From positions 1-10,223 of the forward strand of contig CAJPLH010000063.1 in the NCBI GenBank assembly GCA_905371275.1: a DNA stretch of 10,223 nucleotides, in the 5' to 3' direction. The position numbers and the translations under genes are program-made. Numbering within the stretch: the stretch's first letter is position 1; every line of letters begins with the position of its first letter. Positions 4,839 through 10,223 of the stretch are shown here, one piece after another. A model generated the notes under the pieces. That model saw only the letters and a program-made list of their open reading frames with translations. It did no database searches and was not told where the DNA came from. The DNA is from Prevotellaceae bacterium. Lineage in GTDB: Bacteria > Bacteroidota > Bacteroidia > Bacteroidales > Bacteroidaceae.

Positions 4839-6437
4839 TTACTGATGTTGAGGAGCTTCGAGTTCCTTGTTAAGCAGTTCTTGCAGATGCTTCACAGTTT
4901 TGGGGTGTCGATCAGCCACATTATCGGTTTCTCCTTGCTGTCCACGCATATTATAGAGTTGCGCAGAAGGAGAAAAACCTGTTTCTATGCGAGGCCCCCA
5001 CGGCACCATAGGCGCGCCTTGCATCGGCACGATATATTTCCATTGTGGAGTGCGGATGGAAACAGAGCGATTATAGGCCATCGATAGCACGTAATCGCGA
5101 GATTTAGAAGATTTTCCCAGCCAAGTGAGATGTTCGTCGCGGCTGTCCTTCCCGAGAGAGTCAGACAACTGTTCCCCCACCACGGCTGCAAGCGAACGCA
5201 TAGCATCGATTTGACTCACCAAAGCACAACTTGTTTTACCTTGTGGTACTTTTCCAGCCGGCCAGCTAACAATAAACGGAACGGCACTTCCGGCTTCAAA
5301 GGCACTATACTTCCCACCGCGCCAATGACCAGAGGGACGATGTTCGCCGGCTAACGTTTCCGCATCGTCGGCATAGCCATCGTCGAGTACAGGACCATTG
5401 TCACTGGTGAGAATGATGAGCGTATTGTCAGCAATGCCAAGACGTTGCAAGGCAGCAGTGATTTGACCCACAGTCCAATCCAACTGGAGAATCGCATCTC
5501 CTCTCAGTCCCATCGGGCTTTTCCCTTTGAAGCGTGCATGCGGCCAGCGCGGAACGTGCACATCATTGGTGCAGAGATACATGAAAAATGGTCTATTTGC
5601 TTCGCTTCGTCTAGTGTGGTCACATTCGCCTTTGCGACAATGCGATGCTTGTTGCGCCACATTCACACGCTCTTCCATCCAGTTGATGGCATAAGCCGCG
5701 ATGGAGTCGGCGATGTTTTCGTCTTTCCACAACGCCTTTCCGCCTCCCTTCATGTAGCCAATGCGCGAGATGCCATTGACAATACTCATATCGTGGCCGT
5801 GCGAAGGCTTCAATTGCAACAATTCAGGGTGTGTTTTTCCCGTGGGTTCACCTTCAAAATTCTTGCGATAGCTTACTTCAATGGGTGCAGTCGGATCATA
5901 GTTTTTCACTTGGTCGTTTTCAATGAACACACAAGGCACACGATCAGCGGTAGCCGCCATGATGCAACTGTAATCGAAGCCCAAATCAGCAGGAGTTTGG
6001 TCGATATGTCCGTTCCAATCCTGTTGCGCTGTTTTACTTCCCAGTCCTAGATGCCATTTTCCAATCGCCGCCGTGGCATATCCCGCGCGTTTAAAGAGGT
6101 CGGCTAAGGTGAATTGCTCGGGTTTGATAATCATACCCGCATTTCCTGCCGCCACATCAGTTCCCGTTCTTCGAAAAGGATATTCGCCCGTTAGGAAAGC
6201 ATAGCGCGATGGAGTGCTTGTAGAAGCCGAAGCGTGTGCATCGGTGAAGCGAGTGCCGCGTGCTGCGAGCTGATCTATGTGCGGTGTATGCACACGTTTA
6301 GCACCATAGCAGGAGAAATCGCCATAGCCCACATCGTCCGTCATGATAACAATGACGTTAGGTTTAGCCGTTTGTGCTTGAGCAGCCGCTGCACTCACAA
6401 GCGCAGCCATAGAACAGAGAAAACGAGAGGTATTCAT
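4839..6437 (-). CDS. Secreted Ser-type sulfatase (arylsulfatase family, S1)
   Basis: The 532-residue protein has a signal peptide (1-22, cleavage probably after AQA). The sulfatase signature is STPSR....LTG (74-84): Ser74 would be converted to formylglycine, by a radical-SAM anSME enzyme as in other anaerobes. Supporting active-site residues are Asp34-Asp35 (TDDVGYG) and Asp346-Asn347 (SDNGP) for calcium, GKWHLG (126-131), NDVHVP (291-296) and the Lys in WRGGKYSAFEAG (372-383). The length fits the family. It hydrolyses sulfate esters, probably from host or dietary glycans, in the periplasm or at the surface; the substrate cannot be read. A Cys/His/Arg-rich stretch (about 262-282) interrupts the usual link to PFFMYL. 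No SusC/SusD or glycosidase genes adjoin it, so it looks like a lone sulfatase. Upstream is the guanylyltransferase, separated by a hairpin. Confidence 0.93.
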   Translation of the reverse strand: MNTSRFLCSMAALVSAAAAQAQTAKPNVIVIMTDDVGYGDFSCYGAKRVHTPHIDQLAARGTRFTDAHASASTSTPSRYAFLTGEYPFRRTGTDVAAGNAGMIIKPEQFTLADLFKRAGYATAAIGKWHLGLGSKTAQQDWNGHIDQTPADLGFDYSCIMAATADRVPCVFIENDQVKNYDPTAPIEVSYRKNFEGEPTGKTHPELLQLKPSHGHDMSIVNGISRIGYMKGGGKALWKDENIADSIAAYAINWMEERVNVAQQASHCRKGECDHTRRSEANRPFFMYLCTNDVHVPRWPHARFKGKSPMGLRGDAILQLDWTVGQITAALQRLGIADNTLIILTSDNGPVLDDGYADDAETLAGEHRPSGHWRGGKYSAFEAGSAVPFIVSWPAGKVPQGKTSCALVSQIDAMRSLAAVVGEQLSDSLGKDSRDEHLTWLGKSSKSRDYVLSMAYNRSVSIRTPQWKYIVPMQGAPMVPWGPRIETGFSPSAQLYNMRGQQGETDNVADRHPKTVKHLQELLNKELEAPQHQ

Positions 6438-6485
6438 ATATTAAAGGTTATTGGGAAAATAGAAAGAAGTGTGCAGGATAAAAAC

Positions 6486-6526
6486 CAAAAGGAGATGCTG
6501 CCAAAACGAGTTTTGCAGCACCTCCT
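6486..6526 (-). terminator. Hairpin terminator after the guanylyltransferase gene
   Basis: On the leftward strand AGGAG-G-TGCTGC-AAAA pairs with TTTT-G-GCAGCA-T-CTCCT (bases 6490-6526), with one mismatch and one bulge around a short loop. It is followed by TTTGGTTTTTAT, a T-rich tail in the leftward direction. It lies 12 bp after the guanylyltransferase stop, so the sulfatase probably has its own promoter, although I see no TAnnTTTG box in the 50 bp left to it. Confidence 0.75.
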
Positions 6527-6538
6527 GATGAACGAGTC

Positions 6539-7600
6539 TTAGTTTTTCTGAAAAAGACCGATGCGTTGTTCTTCACTCATTTTGCAGATGAGCAAAGCAC
6601 CCTCTTTTTCCACAACAATATAGCCTTCCAATCCTTGCACGATGACTTTTCTGCCAGGAGCAACGTGAATCATACAGTCGCGACTCTCATAGAGTTTCAC
6701 ACCTTCACCCACCACCGCATTATTATAGGCATCGACCGGAAGTTCTTCATGGAGAGAACGCCACGTACCCAAGTCGCTCCAGCCGAAATCAGAAGGGCGC
6801 ACATACACATCTTCTGCGTGCTCCATAATGGCATAGTCTACTGAGATGTTTTCACACAAAGGAAACTGCTCCGCAATCTTTGTTTTTTCCTCAGGAGTAT
6901 CGTAGTAAGGGAGTAAATTCTCGAAGATATTCGATATTTGGGGAGCATATACGCGGAAAGCATTGACAATCGTGGTGGCACTCCAAACGAAGATGCCCGC
7001 ATTCCAAAAGAAATTGGGTTGCGCCACATATTGTTGTGCCACTGCCAAATCGGGTTTCTCCTTAAAACTATCGACAGCGTAAATATTCTTTTTTCGCGAA
7101 GAAGAATAAGCCAAGTCAGCCTTGATGTAGCCATAGCCCGTGGAAGGGAAGTGAGGTTTGATGCCAAGCGTGACAATGGCGTCTGTCTCGGCAGCAAATT
7201 CAAGACTCTCATTGATGCTCTGCACAAAGGCATCCACATCTTTGACGTTGTGGTCGGAAGGAGCAACTACGATGGTGGCACGTGGATCGCGCTTTTTGAT
7301 TTTCCACGAAGCATAGCAGATACACGGTGCAGTGCCGCGTATGCAAGGCTCAAGAAGCACGTTTTCCTCGGGCACATCGGGCAATTGGTCTCGCACGATG
7401 TCAGCATATCGCTCGGAGGTTACCACCCAGATATTGGAGGTTGGCACAATACTCTCAAAGCGTGCCACAGTGAGTTGGAGCATAGTGCGTCCACCGCCCA
7501 AGATGTCAAGAAACTGCTTGGGACGTTCTACACTGCTCATTGGCCAGAAGCGGCTACCGATGCCGCCTGCCATGATGACTAAATGTTGATGCGAGGTCAT
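6539..7600 (-). CDS. manC: Mannose-1-phosphate guanylyltransferase
   Basis: The 353-residue cytoplasmic enzyme makes GDP-mannose from GTP and mannose-1-phosphate, feeding mannosylation, GDP-fucose and surface polysaccharide synthesis. The pyrophosphorylase signature AGGIGSRFWP...ERPKQF spans 11-30. Further markers are PSDH (114-117), FKEKP (179-183), FWNAGIFVW (198-206), SVDYAIME (253-260) and DFGWSDLGTW (271-280). The length matches the single-domain form without the fused phosphomannose isomerase cupin found in the bifunctional proteobacterial enzymes. It begins 55 bp after the DUF1573 gene on the same strand with no hairpin between them, so the two are probably cotranscribed from the promoter at 8085. 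The family call is firm; the symbol follows usual naming. Confidence 0.93.
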   Translation of the reverse strand: MTSHQHLVIMAGGIGSRFWPMSSVERPKQFLDILGGGRTMLQLTVARFESIVPTSNIWVVTSERYADIVRDQLPDVPEENVLLEPCIRGTAPCICYASWKIKKRDPRATIVVAPSDHNVKDVDAFVQSINESLEFAAETDAIVTLGIKPHFPSTGYGYIKADLAYSSSRKKNIYAVDSFKEKPDLAVAQQYVAQPNFFWNAGIFVWSATTIVNAFRVYAPQISNIFENLLPYYDTPEEKTKIAEQFPLCENISVDYAIMEHAEDVYVRPSDFGWSDLGTWRSLHEELPVDAYNNAVVGEGVKLYESRDCMIHVAPGRKVIVQGLEGYIVVEKEGALLICKMSEEQRIGLFQKN

Positions 7601-7655
7601 AAATGCGGAAGAGCCTAGAGGATGAAATTAGGAGGGAAAAGTGAGAAGAAGTGAT

Positions 7656-8051
7656 TTATTTGCCAGCCTTAGCCTCTTCCATATCGCCCATGATATAAAG
7701 GCGAACCAATTCGTTGGAGGCATTGGAGCGAACAGTAATCACTTTTTTAAATTCACCCGGATTTTTGCCGCGACCGTTGTACACCACTTTGATTTCTCCG
7801 CTTTTGCCAGGTGCAATGGGAGCTTGGGTGTAAGAAGGAACAGTGCAACCGCAAGAAGTAGTGGCTTGTTCGATGACCAAAGGTTTGTTACCAGTGTTCT
7901 TAAATTTGAAAACGTACACCTGTTCTTTGTTTGAATAGAACTTACCAAAGTTATGTTCAGTCTCTTTGAAAGTGACTACGGCTTGTGCGGCAAGAGTGGA
8001 GATGCCCAAAACAAAGCCACAAACGAGGGTGGAAAAAAGACGTTTGATCAT
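7656..8051 (-). CDS. Secreted DUF1573 domain protein
   Basis: This 131-residue protein has a signal peptide (1-23, cleavage near LAAQA) and a single DUF1573 domain. The family hallmarks are visible: FKETEHNFGKF (28-38), FKFKNTGNKPLVIEQATTSCGCT (49-70) with the Cys67-Gly-Cys69 pair, PIAPGKSGEIKVVYN (78-92) and PGEFKKVITVRSN (98-110). The domain is an Ig-like, ASH/MSP-like fold common in Bacteroidetes exported proteins; its molecular function is not established. The C-terminus is short and Lys/Glu/Ala-rich. It has a good -7 box 34 bp upstream and leads the manC transcript. It is divergent from ruvC. Confidence 0.9.
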   Translation of the reverse strand: MIKRLFSTLVCGFVLGISTLAAQAVVTFKETEHNFGKFYSNKEQVYVFKFKNTGNKPLVIEQATTSCGCTVPSYTQAPIAPGKSGEIKVVYNGRGKNPGEFKKVITVRSNASNELVRLYIMGDMEEAKAGK

Positions 8052-8084
8052 AATGTTGTGATTTTAATTCGGTAAAATAGACTG

Positions 8085-8092
8085 CAAATATA
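8085..8092 (-). promoter_or_regulatory. -7 box (TATATTTG) of the DUF1573-manC unit
   Basis: Read leftward, TATATTTG is an exact TAnnTTTG match 34 bp from the DUF1573 start codon, predicting a leader of about 25-30 nt. No TTTG is seen at the -33 distance, as is common for this promoter class. Confidence 0.6.
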
Positions 8093-8177
8093 CTACTTAT
8101 ATATCGGATATGGTAAGAATTTGCGTGGAATAGTAATCTTTAATAGTGATTTCTTGCTTGCTTTGTCGTTAAAGATG

Positions 8178-8185
8178 TATTTTTG
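8178..8185 (+). promoter_or_regulatory. -7 box (TATTTTTG) of ruvC, almost abutting its start codon
   Basis: TATTTTTG matches TAnnTTTG exactly and a CTTG at 8153-8156 lies 21 bp upstream, at -33 distance. The box ends only 4 bases before the preferred ruvC ATG at 8190, so a transcript from it would start at or within a few bases of the start codon. Confidence 0.5.
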
Positions 8186-8189
8186 CCCC

Positions 8190-8813
8190 ATGAATCCATC
8201 ACCACTAGCGCAACACGACCGCATCATTCTTGGCATCGACCCTGGTACTAACGTATTGGGGTATGGTCTTGTGGCTGTTTCGGGCAAGCAGACTCAAATG
8301 TTGGCTATGGGTGTCATCGATTTGCGCAAGGTGTCTGACGTTTATCTCAAATTAGGTCGCATCTATGAACGGATAATGGGAGTGATTGATGCCTTTCATC
8401 CTGATGAATTAGCTATCGAAGCCCCTTTCTTTGGAAAAAACGTGCAATCGATGCTCAAACTCGGGCGTGCACAAGGAGTGGTGATAGCAGCAGCTATTGC
8501 ACGGCAAATCCCCATTCATGAGTATGCTCCCATGCAAATCAAACAAGCCATCGTTGGAAATGGAGCCGCATCAAAGGAGCAAGTTGCGAGTGTGATGCAA
8601 CGCACTTTCAAAATATCCGATGAACGGATGTTGCCCTATCTTGATGCCACTGATGCGCTCGCTGCAGCTTATTGTCACTATATCAATACTTCCACCAATG
8701 GAGTAAAAGCTGCGATACCTTCGTTGCAAAAAACGAAAAAAACTTCGACAAAGGGAGCATCTGCATCGTGGAATGATTTTGTCAAACAAAATGCACATCG
8801 CATTCGTTCTTAG
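8190..8813 (+). CDS. ruvC: Crossover junction endodeoxyribonuclease RuvC
   Basis: RuvC is a dimeric, Mg-dependent nuclease that resolves Holliday junctions with RuvAB. The 207-residue protein shows all four catalytic acids: Asp17 (GIDPGT), Glu77 (AIEAPFFGKN), and Asp152 and Asp155 (LDATDALAAAYCH), matching Asp7, Glu66, Asp138 and Asp141 of E. coli RuvC. ALEAPF-type and KLGRAQGV (90-97) segments are also present. The C-terminal tail (about 168-207) is Lys/Ser/Thr-rich with SASWNDFVKQN, as in Bacteroidales homologues. I start at 8190, which places the IDPG motif at the expected distance; in-frame ATGs at 8175 and 8121 would add residues unlike the family. The gene is divergent from DUF1573. No ruvA or ruvB adjoins it, which is usual in this phylum. 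Confidence 0.95.
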   Translation: MNPSPLAQHDRIILGIDPGTNVLGYGLVAVSGKQTQMLAMGVIDLRKVSDVYLKLGRIYERIMGVIDAFHPDELAIEAPFFGKNVQSMLKLGRAQGVVIAAAIARQIPIHEYAPMQIKQAIVGNGAASKEQVASVMQRTFKISDERMLPYLDATDALAAAYCHYINTSTNGVKAAIPSLQKTKKTSTKGASASWNDFVKQNAHRIRS

Positions 8814-8936
8814 CGTTTTTTCGTTTGCTTTGTCTAGAAAAGGCTACATTATGGATTCACCCACGAGAAAGTGTCTCATCGAAACGTAAACATCATTTTT
8901 CTACACTATTCACTAGCTCATTTTGAAACATAGATT

Positions 8937-9497
8937 ATGAAGAAATTCTTACTCCTTTTGCTGGTGTTGTTGTCACTCCCTACAATGTCGAGGGGAGACT
9001 CTGTGTTTGAATTGGAACTGGAATGCGCCCAACGGACTTTGCATTCTGGACGTTCTAACTACGTGCTGTTGCAGTTTGCTCAATTTCAAGAAGCCGCTTT
9101 GCTCTATCTTCAAGACAAGCAGCAGCACACTCGTGATGCAGCGCGCATCAATCGTGAGTGGCTAGACGTGCAGGCTTTGAATATGTCCGACTTTTTGAGC
9201 CTTTACTATATGGGCTTCGTCAACGACAATCTTTCGAGCGAAGAACACGAAGTGTTGCAAATGATTTTTAGAGATGTATCTCTCACAACTCCGTGTTTTT
9301 ATGACGAGAATGAGAGAAATGTACTCCGTTTTGTACTTCCCGATGAGAGTCGCATCACGCCTTTTTCCTTAGACACCGATTGGGAAAAGGCTTATAAAAA
9401 AGTGCGCAAGGAACTCACTTCGAGTAAATACGAGTGGTTGCTCCAGCAGTATTTGGCACTGCGCAAACAATTGAGTGGGTGTGAAGATGATGATTGA
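8937..9497 (+). CDS. Secreted protein of unknown function
   Basis: I do not recognise this 186-residue protein. It begins with a clear signal peptide (MKK plus a Leu-rich core, residues 1-20, with cleavage likely after SRG), and there is no lipobox. The mature part is predicted to be mostly helical: an Asp/Glu/Gln-rich first half with FQEAALLYLQDKQQHTRDA (50-68), FLSLYYMGFVNDNLSSEEHE (86-105), then a central FVLPDESRITPFSLDTDWEKAYKKV-type segment (132-156), and an acidic C-terminus ending CEDDD. Cys30, Cys120 and Cys182 are the only cysteines of the mature protein. The pattern recalls small exported Bacteroidales proteins with no assigned role. It lies 123 bp after ruvC with no clear promoter or terminator between them, so readthrough from ruvC is possible. 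A hairpin terminator follows directly. Confidence 0.8.
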   Translation: MKKFLLLLLVLLSLPTMSRGDSVFELELECAQRTLHSGRSNYVLLQFAQFQEAALLYLQDKQQHTRDAARINREWLDVQALNMSDFLSLYYMGFVNDNLSSEEHEVLQMIFRDVSLTTPCFYDENERNVLRFVLPDESRITPFSLDTDWEKAYKKVRKELTSSKYEWLLQQYLALRKQLSGCEDDD

Positions 9498-9499
9498 GG

Positions 9500-9527
9500 T
9501 TCAAGGGCAACTTGAATTTTATATTTT
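9500..9527 (+). terminator. Terminator of the unknown secreted-protein gene
   Basis: TTCAAG (9500-9505) pairs with CTTGAA (9511-9516) around GGCAA, followed by TTTTATATTTT. It lies two bases after the stop codon. The stem is short but the tail is good. Confidence 0.65.
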
Positions 9528-9785
9528 AGGTTGGCTTTCGCCGTGAAAGAAAAAGGAAAATGGTGTGCACCGCCATCGTGTTCCCCTATATGTATATGGG
9601 GAGATATTGCCCCAAAGAGGGAAAAAATGACGAAAAACAGACATTTTATTTTGTGTTTATATCTAATTTGATAATCAGGCTTATCAAAATGAATGGAATA
9701 TAGCTTGTTATCCGCGCAGAATCTAAGAGAAGAAGACAAAGGAGCGAAACAAGAAAAAAGGGAGCATCGAATTGAGCATTTTCCT

Positions 9786-9807
9786 CGCGCGTACGTGTAG
9801 CGCGCGC
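9786..9807. repeat. CG-rich alternating purine-pyrimidine tract, left copy
   Basis: CGCGCG (9786-9791) and CGCGCG (9801-9806) flank TACGTGTAG; the tract alternates purine and pyrimidine except at one step and can also form a hairpin. Such runs favour Z-DNA. It stands out in otherwise AT-rich sequence. Confidence 0.55.
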
Positions 9808-9827
9808 ATTCCAACAGCGATGTTGTT

Positions 9828-10046
9828 TTTTTGCTGTCACAAGTGTCACACCCAAGGAGGAAATCGGAGGAAAAGAAGGAAGAAATTTTGCAAAATGCAG
9901 AAGAACAAAACGCGATTTTTGTTGGCACATCAAGCGAATATAGAGGACTCTAAACACTTTATTGTTAACAAACACATCACAACGCAAGCAAGGGGTTGAA
10001 ACAAAGATGTTTACATAGGGTGCTGTGACACTTGTGACAGCAAAAA
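9828..10046. repeat. 22-bp perfect inverted repeats flanking about 175 bp
   Basis: Bases 9828-9849 (core GCTGTCACAAGTGTCAC preceded by five T) are exactly complementary to 10025-10046. Each arm contains TGTCAC twice in direct order, 9 bp apart. Similarity continues inward as GGGTG/CACCC with a 3-nt difference and outward to CG-rich tracts 17-20 bp away, so the whole symmetric structure spans roughly 9785-10090. Arm length and spacing are like those of invertible promoter segments in Bacteroides, but no exact TAnnTTTG box is seen inside the 175 bp on either strand. Confidence 0.75.
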
Positions 10047-10063
10047 TGCAAAACCCTTGTAGA

Positions 10064-10084
10064 GCGCGTACGCGCGCACGCGTG
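10064..10084. repeat. CG-rich alternating purine-pyrimidine tract, right copy
   Basis: All 21 bases alternate purine and pyrimidine. The tract contains the perfect 12-bp palindrome GCGCGTACGCGC (10064-10075) and the 8-bp palindrome CACGCGTG (10077-10084). It lies 17 bp outside the right inverted-repeat arm, mirroring the left tract. Confidence 0.6.
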
Positions 10085-10166
10085 AGAGAGGGTGATTATA
10101 GTTATTTTCACAATTCATTTATTGCTGTTCTCATCTAGCTTCTTCCCCCTTTCATTAGGTTACCCG

Positions 10167-10223
10167 AAAACGACACGTCGTTTTGTGAAAAACAAGCCGT
10201 CGTTTTATGAAAAACAAGCCGTC
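10167..10223. repeat. 22-bp tandem repeat with leading palindrome, cut by window end
   Basis: The unit at 10177-10198 (begins GTCGTTTTGTG, ends CAAGCC) is repeated at 10199-10220 with a single G-to-A change, and a third unit begins with GTC at 10221. The first unit is preceded by AAAACGAC (10167-10174), complementary to GTCGTTTT (10177-10184), making an 8-bp dyad with a 2-bp spacer. The array length is unknown because it leaves the window. Confidence 0.75.

Larger units (their letters stand above)
9528..10223. other. Gene-free repeat-rich region (about 700 bp) to the window end
   Basis: No reading frame here looks coding: the longest ones lack family resemblance, overlap a real gene or are rich in Cys/Ser/Phe runs typical of chance translation. 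The region holds alternative CCCC/GGGG hairpins (9583-9613), a small dyad (TTTGATAA/TTATCAAA, 9667-9688), two facing copies of a 22-bp sequence (9828-9849, 10025-10046), CG-rich alternating tracts outside each copy, a TTGTTAACAA palindrome (9962-9971) and a 22-bp tandem repeat at the edge. Confidence 0.65.

Noticed and set aside
5445..6050. 201-codon rightward frame inside the sulfatase gene
   Set aside because: It lies wholly opposite a gene with complete sulfatase motifs; it is a shadow frame.
6938..7582. 214-codon rightward frame inside the guanylyltransferase gene
   Set aside because: It is antisense to a gene with all guanylyltransferase motifs and has no recognisable domain.
9498..9520. 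tRNA-like GGTTCAA
   Set aside because: It is part of the terminator stem; no cloverleaf can be formed around it. I found no tRNA or rRNA in the window.
9627..9671. 14-codon open frame after a purine-rich AGAGGGAAAAA
   Set aside because: It is too short and without any supporting promoter or conservation.
9708..9716. DnaA-box-like TTATCCGCG, hinting at an origin
   Set aside because: It is a single imperfect site (two mismatches to TTATCCACA), with no cluster, no dnaA and no other origin sign.
9392..9928. 178-codon leftward open frame
   Set aside because: It overlaps the 3' end and terminator of the secreted-protein gene, has no family resemblance, and its Cys/Ser/Phe-rich translation looks like a chance reading of AT-rich repeats.
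10177..10223. CRISPR array at the window end
   Set aside because: The repeats are directly adjacent with no spacers, and no cas gene is visible.

Overview
The window reads as chromosomal DNA of a Bacteroidales bacterium, probably Prevotella-like although the genus is uncertain. The signs are TAnnTTTG-type -7 promoter boxes, A-rich leaders without Shine-Dalgarno sequences, Bacteroidetes-typical families (DUF1573, a Ser-type secreted sulfatase, an NlpE-like lipoprotein) and a RuvC that looks like those of Bacteroidales.

Layout. 1-374 (-): 5' part of a LOG-family nucleotide phosphoribohydrolase gene, cut by the window edge. 375-819: divergent regulatory region with facing -7 boxes around a 12-bp inverted repeat. 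820-1218 (+): small lipoprotein with strongly optimised codons, then a hairpin terminator. 1407-2477 and 2500-3087 (+): membrane-anchored alpha/beta hydrolase and a uracil-DNA-glycosylase-superfamily protein, 22 bp apart and probably cotranscribed. 3367-3915 (+): glutathione peroxidase behind a palindrome-associated promoter, with its own terminator. 4156-4605 (+): OhrR-type MarR peroxide sensor behind an unusual array of imperfect repeats. 4606-4838: convergent intergenic region with a strong terminator. 4839-6437 (-): secreted sulfatase. 6539-7600 (-): mannose-1-phosphate guanylyltransferase. 7656-8051 (-): secreted DUF1573 protein, probably the first gene of the unit that contains the guanylyltransferase. 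8190-8813 (+): RuvC, divergent from DUF1573. 8937-9497 (+): unrecognised secreted protein with a terminator. 9498-10223: no credible gene, but much repeat structure.

How the parts fit. Most genes are housekeeping or envelope functions: GDP-mannose supply, Holliday-junction resolution, sulfate-ester hydrolysis and base-excision repair. The clearest functional pairing is the thiol peroxidase (GPx) followed by an organic-peroxide sensor (OhrR), which suggests a peroxide-defence locus even though no ohr gene is visible.

No complete new multi-gene system is visible. The most unusual part is 9780-10223: near-perfect 22-bp inverted repeats flank about 175 bp, each with an alternating purine-pyrimidine CG-rich tract just outside it, and a 22-bp tandem repeat runs off the window end. 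An invertible segment or a MITE-like element are the main possibilities. The repeat array before ohrR is the second most interesting feature.
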